Part shown: positions 56,964 to 64,000 of the stretch, in pieces
Layout: every line of letters begins with the position of its first letter
Numbering within the stretch: the stretch's first letter is position 1
Assembly (NCBI GenBank): GCA_949752735.1
Contig: OX457043.1
Span: 44,519,263-44,583,262 of the forward strand
Reading direction: 5' to 3'
Length of the DNA: 64,000 nucleotides
DNA from: Lumbricus terrestris
Taxonomy: Eukaryota > Annelida > Clitellata > Crassiclitellata > Lumbricidae
Made by a program: the position numbers and the translations under genes
Notes under the pieces: model-generated
What the model saw: only the letters and a program-made list of their open reading frames with translations
The model's database searches: none
Told to the model about the DNA's origin: nothing

Positions 56964-58617
56964 CATGATGTCTGCAATGTCTTCTTGAAAACGTTCGTGT
57001 GATACATAGGGTCATAGACAACACGTCCTTAACCAAATCCTTGTAGTTTTCTGCCCTGACATTCCAGTGGAAGTTAGTTAACACCACACGAAATGAATCC
57101 TAAGCTTGTTTCTTGTCGCCCTGAAGCAGGTTGTCAAACATCTCATCTCTGACTAGCTATCTGACTGATCTGAGGACCAACAAAGCTTCCTTCTTTAATT
57201 TTTGCTTCGCCAGGGAATTTGGCAGCCAAGTATAGGAAAGCTGATCCAGTCCGGTACATGAATTTTACGACGTTCTTCATCACACTGAGTTTGGTGTATA
57301 GCGACACTAGCAAGACTGTCTGGGTTTCAACCATTGCTAGGCGTTGCACAATGCACATAGCCTACTTCTCCCCGACGCCCAGAGATTTCCTCTCAGGCCA
57401 GTTTCTACTCACTTAGTGCAAGGTCCTTGCTCGACTGTCCAATTCACATAGAAAACAGCAATATTTTGTATAATCCAAGCTGCGGACTCGTCAAGAAAGC
57501 CAATATACTTTCAAGTCACAATACAGATGTCATCCATACCTGCTGTATTGAACAGAATTCAATAGGTATTTTAGGTTGTCGTAGGTTTTCTTCATGTGGA
57601 CGGGAATGGATGAAAGCTGGTTTCCAATATGCAGCAGCTCCGCATCGAGACTCAATTTCGTGGAGTCCATGAATAGTCGCCATTCTAGAGGGTCATGTTT
57701 GATTCCGAGGGCATTCATCAGACAATCTACATTGGGGAAGAAGACAGGGTCATCTTCCTTGGTGAAATTTTCCTCAAACTGCCCATGACGAGTGTGAAAC
57801 AATATTGTCACTCGGGTATTTTCTTAGAGAAGATTCCATTCATTTAAATCTTGATCCAAGTAACCCCGCCTTGGCCTTGGATAAGTCCAGGAGGCGAACA
57901 AGATCGTTCAGTTTACTCTGGGTGAGAATGTGTGGCACAGATGATACACCTTGGCAGACGTAAGGATCATCCCTAGATGTTGAAGGCTGCGGAGAACTCG
58001 AAGTCGCTTCGCTTCCCTCCTCATCGTCTGAATCAATGAAAAATTCTTTCGGTGGATCCGGGACTGGAAGTCCTTCGCCATGCAGAGTTGGTCGGATTGC
58101 ATATGGTATATTGGGGGTACGCTATTGACCACTTCCATTTCCTTGTCATGAATGCAAAAGTAGTAGGTTAATGCATTACGACACATTATTGTGTTGCAAT
58201 ATGTAGTTTGAGAAAATTAATGGTGATGACCCACATAATGTAGGCCGACTCAATGCGTAGCCTACTGAGACATTTGTACGTAACCATCTCTGTCTCTCCT
58301 GAACGAGAGCTAATCGACAAATTTTACCACCATATTCGTGTTCAGCAACTCCAAATTAGTTAAGATTTGCTATTTTTATCTAAAATACATTGTGTGTGTT
58401 ATCCAGTGAAATCTAAAGGTTGGTAGGATCAATGATTCTTCTTCTCATCATATCTCAAGAGACACGGATAGGATCGATATCTGCTGAAAACGTCAAAACA
58501 AACACTGTCCGAAATTACATAAACTTGACCGCTTACTGACACATTGTCACATGCAAAATTGGATAATAAATATCGTTTTGTGTGCCGGTCGAAAGGGTCG
58601 ATTGTGCAAAAAGTGCA

Positions 58618-58676
<59 letters not shown>

Positions 58677-58774
58677 AAATTCTAGTTGGCAAGTCTATAC
58701 GCACACTCGATCATGCAGCCCTGACGCCCACTTCGATCTGTCATTTTGGCCTATTTACTGCAGGTCGTTTTGCT

Positions 58775-58784
58775 GGAAATTCCC
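58775..58784 (-). promoter_or_regulatory. NF-kB consensus site, unit 3
   Basis: GGAAATTCCC, identical to unit 1, in the same context CTG..CAG. Confidence 0.6.
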
Positions 58785-59032
58785 AGTGTGTGGTTTTCTC
58801 TGTGGTTTCCGAATGCTTTGTTTGATATGAAGCTGTTGAGTCACTGATGCGTATCTTGAACAATTATTATACCAATATTTAGTAGCCTAAATTTTGAAGT
58901 CTATTTCATTACAGACAGTGTTTCTTTTGATTTTTTCAGCAAGTTGTCGTCCGTATCCGTGCAAGAGAACTGTTGACAAAGATGGTGAATAATAGCCTAC
59001 TAAATTCTGGTGATTTACGTCTGTGGCTTAGC

Positions 59033-59247
59033 ATCTTCTTCTTTTCGTTCTCTGCCTTTAGGCAGGTTCGAATGTTTGACGTTTCCATGCATTCTTCTCT
59101 GTTCTGTGCTTTCTTTTTCAGCTTCTGATAACCGTCTTTCATCATCCAGTCCATCAGTCTTTGTCTTGGTCTGCCTCTCGTTCTTTTCCCATCCATTTCC
59201 CCCTCTATGACTGTTCGTAGCATCGAGTCTCCTCTGAGTGTGTGCCC
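59033..59247 (-). mobile_element. LINE 3'-end insertion in exon 1 of unit 3
   Basis: Flanked by the perfect 7-bp duplication GCTTAGC (59026-59032 and 59248-59254), where units 1 and 2 are uninterrupted. The minus strand encodes the LINE C-terminal tail GKRTRGRPRQRLMDWMM and ends in AAAAGAAGAAGAT. Confidence 0.85.
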
Positions 59248-59519
59248 GCTTAGCGTACGCGTGAGTAAACTACTGATATTCGATGAGGAATTATGTAACC
59301 AAAGCCATTTTGCATTTTTAGCGATAGTAGTGATGCTTACCTTAGAGTAGGCCACTGATGCGGCGAAGTGACCGTCTCATGAGGTAAGGCTACGCTACTC
59401 TATGTGAGAACAGGACATCTGAAGGGTATACAGCTCAAGAGGAAGATGTTTCGAATTTCTGATCATGCATCTGCTGTATGATAATTAGGGGCGCTTACGT
59501 AACACTGTTTTTTTCACCT

Positions 59520-59892
59520 TCATCTCCACTTCTCCTTCTCCTCTTTCTCCTTCTCCTTTTTCTCCTTCTTCTCTTCATCCATCTGTTCTCTCTCTTTCTT
59601 CTCTTTTTCGTCTTCATCTAATTCCAATTCGAAATCTATTTCTTCTTCTTCACTTTCTTCTTCTTTTTCTTTTTCTTCTTCTTCTTCTTCTTCTTCTTCT
59701 TCTTCTTCTTCTTCTTCTTCTTCTTCTTCTTCTTCTTCTACTTCTACTTCTTTTTCTTCACTTTCTTTTTCTTCTTCCTCTTCTTCTTCTTCCTCCTCAC
59801 TTTCTTCTTCTTCTTCTTCTTCTTCTTCTTCTTCTTCTTCTTCTTCTTTTTCTTCATCTTCTTCTTCTTCATCATCATCGTCATCATCGTCG

Positions 59893-59990
<98 letters not shown>

Positions 59991-60130
59991 GCCTTCTTCT
60001 TCTGGGCTTTCCTCTTTTTCGTATTCTTCTCTACTTTCCCCTCCTTCTCCTCCTCCCCTCCTCATCGTCTTCTTCTTCTTCTTTTTCTTCTTCGTCATCT
60101 TCTTCTTCGTGTTCTTCTTCGCATTCTACT
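59520..60130. repeat. (TTC)n/(CAT)n tract in unit 3 intron
   Basis: Pure TTC blocks and TCATCG/CATCAT blocks. The acidic Glu/Asp frame on the minus strand is an artefact. Confidence 0.93.
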
Positions 60131-60959
60131 CTTCCTTTATTCCATAAGATGATGAGGTATGAACAAGATGTATCCATTTCTCTATCTCCGACCTTGTTGA
60201 TTGCAGGTATCATGTCCACTCACGGTAACACTAGATATCCTGTACACTGTCTATTAGGCTACAGTTAGATCTACTTAATAGTACAATCGTTTGATTCGTT
60301 TCTAATCTTACTGCCTTACGTCGTGTTTATTGGTGGTTCATGATATTTAAAAGTATTTTGGTTCGCTCTTTCTTTTTATAGCCTACTTACAGGGCTGAAA
60401 GTGGTTTGGAAAAGTTGCCGGGTCTGACTTTTGGCCGGAAAGCGCCGAGGGCGCGAAGCTGCTAGTGCCGAAGGCACGAAGCCCATACCGACTAGGGGGT
60501 CTGTGGGAGCGTCGTAAGCTCCACCAGCGGGGACCAACGCATTTTTAGCTGTGTTGACCTCAACTAGAGTCCATTTTAGGCTCTTATTTGCCAGCTATTT
60601 TATGAACGATAAAGTCATGAAAACTTCAAGACGAAGTCTTTTTGCAGAGTAGCAGATTATCAGGATAACAAAGTCAAAGTTCTATATTGCAAAAAAATGG
60701 GTTTCGTCTTTACCATGATCACAAAAGTTACAAGTTTAGGCCTATAACAAGTTTCTAAGTTTACAGCTGTCATAATGATGGGTACCGTATAGGAAAACCC
60801 TTTATGGGTTTTGCCAGCTCAACCCACACAAAATGTGTAATTTCAATTCTTATTTTTTTAAAGCTAATTCCATGAAGGCTTAGCCTATACTTTGTGTATT
60901 TTGCAACCATTGCTTAGTGTTGAGCCACTAGCCTCAAGTCACTTCACTATGGTTGAAAA

Positions 60960-61540
60960 TCCCATGCAGAGCGAATCCACATCAAAGTTCTCTCCTTAAC
61001 CTACAACTCTTTACAAAGTTAGCCTACAATGCTCCCAGTCCAGATATCTTTGCGATCTGTTCACCATCCAGCCAATCAGCTCTACCCGATCATCGGCCTG
61101 TCTTTCTCTCTCGACCGCCGGTCACAAGTCATCTCAAGTTCTCCAACCGAGTCATATCCAACACAGCACCATACATTTGGAATGATCTGTCTCCTGAATT
61201 CCGATCTTTTTCAGTTCCTCCACCATCATTACTGATCACACACCATCACCTTCCTCAGGCTCCTTCATCCATCACACCTTGGGCTTTTAATTCGAAAATG
61301 AAGTCACGCCTTTTCAAAAACTCCTACTATGTCTCATCTGATCCTCCACCCTCCAATTCCCGGTGCAGACGACACTCGCCTTAGTTGCTGTCCCGCCCCC
61401 TCTGATCCTTTGGTAACTCGACCTGAACCACCTTCGGACTACTCTTACGGACAACTCTTTTGACTCGACGCAGCGCTCGTGAATAAGCTGGTGCCCCGCG
61501 TTTGGCTTTTGAGTAGCGCTTTGGAAGTTTGGAGATGACG
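60960..61540 (+). pseudogene. LINE C-terminal/3' fragment
   Basis: Plus-strand pieces HIKVLSLTYNSL, then SNTAPYIWNDLSPEFRS, then FNSKMKSRLFKNSY match the post-RT tail of CR1/L2-type LINEs ('R.h.K.l.l.yk.l', 'aP.lWN.LP', 'Fks.LKt.lF'). They are followed by the LINE 3' tail also seen at 21735. Confidence 0.7.
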
Positions 61541-61609
61541 GTTACGATCGATTGCGATTACTAAGAGAGGGATGGGTTTGGTGGACCGTGGAGGAGATAT
61601 GCCCATCCC

Positions 61610-62220
61610 ATTATCAAAATGTTTTTGAATTTACACGCTGCAATATTAGCATGTTAGACTGTCATTATAGCGAAAATGCTCATCATTTCAGTGCTGATAG
61701 TCGTGGTTTACGGCTTAAAAGTGTGTTCTCCTATAGGCCTATATTGTTTTAATCTGTCAAATTTCCTAACTGTAATGGTATTATTTTAAGCTGTCATCTT
61801 AAAATAATCTTTCATAATTTCACTGCTGAAAGACTTGATTTAAGAGTTCAACAAATATCCCTTCCCCCAATGGTAAAATTTGATGAATTTCCACATTGCA
61901 GTAGTAGCATTTCAGGCTGTCATTTTAACGAAACGGCTCATCATTTCAATGCCGAAAGTCGCGGTTTATGACTTCAAAAGTGAACCTTTGTATTTTTAAA
62001 ATGATTTTACATAATTATCCACACTGCAGTGGCATCATTTTAAGCTGTCATCTAAACAAATTTCTCATCATTATTTCATTGCTGAACGAAAATTTAATGG
62101 CTTAAGTGTTCAATGAATGTCTCCACTACCGTCACCACGTCGTAGGCCTATAAATTTTTGAATTTCCACACTGCAGAGGTAGAATTTTTTGCTGTCGTCG
62201 TAACAAAATTGCTCATTATA
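61610..62220. repeat. About 130-bp degenerate tandem repeat
   Basis: Four to five copies of the phrase AATTTCCACACTGCAG..GCTGTCAT..AACGAAA..GCTCATCATTTCA..GCTGAAAG. Confidence 0.7.
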
Positions 62221-62686
62221 TATGGATAAACAGTGGATAACACTCGAGAAATTTATGGAGTCTAATGATATTTCTGAAATATTTCTGAAATATTGGGGAT
62301 ATCAGCATCTCCATCCCCAACCGCAAATTTCGGGATCCGCCTTCTGGCCACCTAAGTCTCCGCCTATGAATGCTGCTGCTAATTTAACACCCCATTTCCT
62401 AATGTGATTGTACACTGTACAGGACTACCGGCGTAGCCCCACCCAGGAACCCGGCGGGTCGCCCAGTAAGGTTATGGTGCACATAACCTCATCACGGGTC
62501 TGCAGAGCTACGGTGTATTCATTGGCATAAACATCTACGCTAGTCATTTGCCAATTTAAAAAAAAAATCCTACCGTTTTAACCTAGTTTTTGGCGAATGA
62601 CGACCTTTTTTAGTCATTCGCAACAGATGTTTGGTAAACAAGCGACCCGGCTGACACCCGGCAACAGCAGGTCTCGAAAATCAATG

Positions 62687-63127
62687 AAGGTTTCAAATTA
62701 CCCCCTCCTAAACATTACCCCCCGGTAACTTGAAACCGGTTTCAGATTACCCCCCGGAAACTAGATTTGCATCAATCATCGCATTTATTGCGCTAACAAA
62801 ATCAGAAAAATCATCCCGCTTCTTGTTTTGGTCTGAAGAATATCATCCGTCATCCAACTTCGTGGTTTGTTATCAATATTTTGATCCGAAAAAAAATAAT
62901 AGCCTCGAAGCCATTTTCTCCATTGTAACTTCAGCGGCGATCAGTATTTTAATTACGGATGAAAATATTGATAACAAACCACGAAGTGGGATGACGGATG
63001 AAAATCTTCAGACCAAAACAAGAAGCGGAATGATTTTTCCGATTTGTTTAGTGCAATAAATGCGATGATTGATGCAATTTACAGTTTGCAGGGGGGTAAT
63101 GTTTAGGAGGGGGTAATCTGAAACCTT
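62687..63127. repeat. Near-perfect palindrome (foldback)
   Basis: Arms of about 200 bp (outer end AAGGTTTCAAATTACCCCCT; inner ATATTGATAACAAACCACGA) surround a loop of about 45-70 bases. No target duplication found. Confidence 0.85.
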
Positions 63128-63329
63128 TACACCGGGTCGCAGACCCGGACCTACCCGGCTCACTTTCAGCCCTGCCTACTTATGAAATAACTGAATCGCC
63201 TGTAAATAATTCAATGACGAATGTTGCAGGGTCGTAATGCAGGACTTTTATGTATTCACGTTTTTATATCGACCGCATGGCTTCCAGCCTATTATTTTAT
63301 TGTTCGATGGATTGGTAGAAGGATACCAG

Positions 63330-63645
63330 TAGCTATTCTGTTTCGGCCGAATATTATCGGTCTGTTCGAATATGAATAGTGGTCACGTGGCATATGCTTC
63401 TGCATATGCGGCTGCTATAGCGAGTGTACTGAAGTAACCTTTTCTCATTAATTAACATAATAATTTTTATATGCTGTGGCCCTTATCTACTGCATGGACC
63501 GCGGTATCTCATTTTCAGTAGTCTCATTCTTTTTGTACGCCTATAAAATTATGCATTATACAGTGAGTGAATGTTGTCGGCAGATCTATTTTTTCACTAT
63601 TCGGCCGAATAGTGATAATCACCTGTTTAGAACAGCATTAATAAC
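63330..63645. repeat. ATTCGG element, unit 3
   Basis: TTTCGGCCGAATATTATCGG..GTCACGTGGCATATG..GAATGTTGTCGGCAGATC..TTCGGCCGAATAGTG. Aligns with the arm at 30060-30345 and with 43225-43317. Confidence 0.75.
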
Positions 63646-63711
63646 TTCCCATCGATGTACATAGCTATTCAGTTACGCTGCGGAACTTGCACATATTTGT
63701 CTATTTCACAG

Positions 63712-64000
63712 ATAAATGGCAGCTAGAATACTTGTCCATGCGATCGACATTTGAATTTCCTGAATGGCGTACTGAACCAAACAACAATGGCATGCATGTC
63801 AACAAAAGTGTGCATCTCCGCCAGATGTGACTGATCTCAACAACAAAGGAAGAGCAGCTGCTGAACTACACCGTCAATCAAATGCGACGTGTGGCACTTC
63901 TGATTACTACGAAACGATGAGTGATAAATCAACTGATTCAGAACCTAGTGAAGACTCATTCACGCCTAGAATTATTGAGGAACCGTGTAAAATATATACT
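63712..64000 (+). CDS. Unit 3: N-terminal start of a third ankyrin-cGLR gene, cut by the window
   Basis: Begins after the conserved acceptor CTATTTCACAG (ends 63711). The ATG equivalent to the unit 2 start (63787) meets TGA at 63832, because of a small length change after GTCAACAAAAG. The frame that matches unit 2 (QSNATCGTSDYYETMSD..IIEEPCK) is open to the window edge and has its first ATG at 63917. The ankyrin and enzyme parts would lie beyond base 64000. Confidence 0.7.

Larger units (their letters stand above)
56236..58408 (-). mobile_element. DNA transposon with 3-bp duplication, proven empty site
   Basis: Ends CACCGGACAACA and (inverted) CACTGGATAACA, with the sub-terminal GCTGAACACGAATATG also inverted. 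AAA flanks both sides, and U1 has the single AAA in CTACTGGAAATCTAAA at 26350-26365. Minus-strand frames decode conserved pieces: FPNVDCLMNALGIKHDPLEW, RLFMDSTKLSLDAELLH, YLAAKFPGEAKIKEGSFVGP, VRAENYKDLVKDVLSM. They match the protein relic at 10145-12042. Several stops and frameshifts make it inactive. A SINE (56480-56722) and a 178-bp MITE (56786-56963) are inserted in it. Confidence 0.88.
52115..58770 (+). other. Long 5' flank of unit 3 (paralogue of 23105-28020)
   Basis: Colinear with the U1 flank over about 4 kb of non-transposon sequence. It includes a CATCC minisatellite (52720-52925) and an (ATT)n tract at 58618-58676. No conserved reading frame. Confidence 0.85.
58773..59260 (+). other. 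Putative promoter/first exon of unit 3, interrupted by LINE tail
   Basis: Aligns with 28021-28254 and ends at the same donor (GT at 59261-59262). A 215-bp insertion (59033-59247) sits just before the donor. Confidence 0.6.
60390..63174. mobile_element. 2.8-kb composite hAT-like element
   Basis: Ends CAGGGCTGAAAGTGG and CTCACTTTCAGCCCTG are inverted. The perfect 8-bp duplication CCTACTTA is at 60382-60389 and 63175-63182. It carries a LINE fragment, 130-bp tandem repeats and a palindrome. No transposase recognised. Confidence 0.87.

Noticed and set aside
59520..60098. Long acidic Asp/Glu frame on the minus strand
   Set aside because: Direct translation of TTC/CAT microsatellite, with no non-repetitive coding sequence.

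Overview
Eukaryotic (metazoan) genomic DNA, most likely from a marine invertebrate deuterostome. The short motif TAGGCCTA recurs everywhere, and microsatellites, tRNA-derived SINEs, CR1/L2-type LINE fragments, hAT-like MITEs and foldback elements fill the space. Two foldback elements have inverted repeats built of short (about 15-bp) tandem units, a design I associate with the sea-urchin TU foldback family. An echinoderm is my best guess; I cannot name a species.

The only convincing host genes form one family, present three times in the same orientation. Unit 1 (U1; promoter-like region from about 28.02 kb, coding region 31055-35389) encodes a 1444-residue protein: an acidic N-terminus, about a dozen ankyrin repeats, then a cGAS/Mab-21-type nucleotidyltransferase (cGAS-like receptor, cGLR) with the GS motif and all three acidic catalytic positions. 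Unit 2 (U2; from about 39.07 kb, coding 43488-48094) has the same layout but is broken by a stop plus frameshift exactly between the ankyrin half and the enzyme half. Unit 3 (U3; from about 58.77 kb) reaches its first coding residues as the window ends. All three units share a kB-consensus site, a conserved splice donor (GTGAGTAAACT), a long intron with a huge TTC/CTT tract and an ATTCGG-type repeat, and a conserved acceptor (TATTTCACAG).

Layout: 1-23 kb is gene-free repeat landscape (MITEs, SINEs, LINE pieces, microsatellites, one 1.9-kb DNA transposon remnant). 23.1-35.4 kb is U1 with a long 5' flank. 35.4-39 kb holds a LINE relic, G-rich repeats and MITEs. 39-48.1 kb is U2, whose intron carries a 2.6-kb foldback element. 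48.1-51.3 kb holds LINE endonuclease pieces, a MITE and a 482-bp tandem duplication. 52.1-64 kb is U3 with the same long flank as U1, invaded by a 1.86-kb foldback element containing an intact-frame LINE reverse transcriptase, a 2.2-kb DNA transposon with 3-bp target duplications, hAT-like elements and a LINE tail.

Because U1 and U3 are copies of one ancestral segment, each serves as the empty-site control for insertions in the other. Five insertions have a visible unoccupied site in the sister copy, which fixes element ends and target duplications without outside data. Biologically, the window looks like an expanding cluster of putative cytosolic nucleic-acid-sensor genes with an NF-kB-type promoter element, being shuffled and partly broken by mobile DNA.
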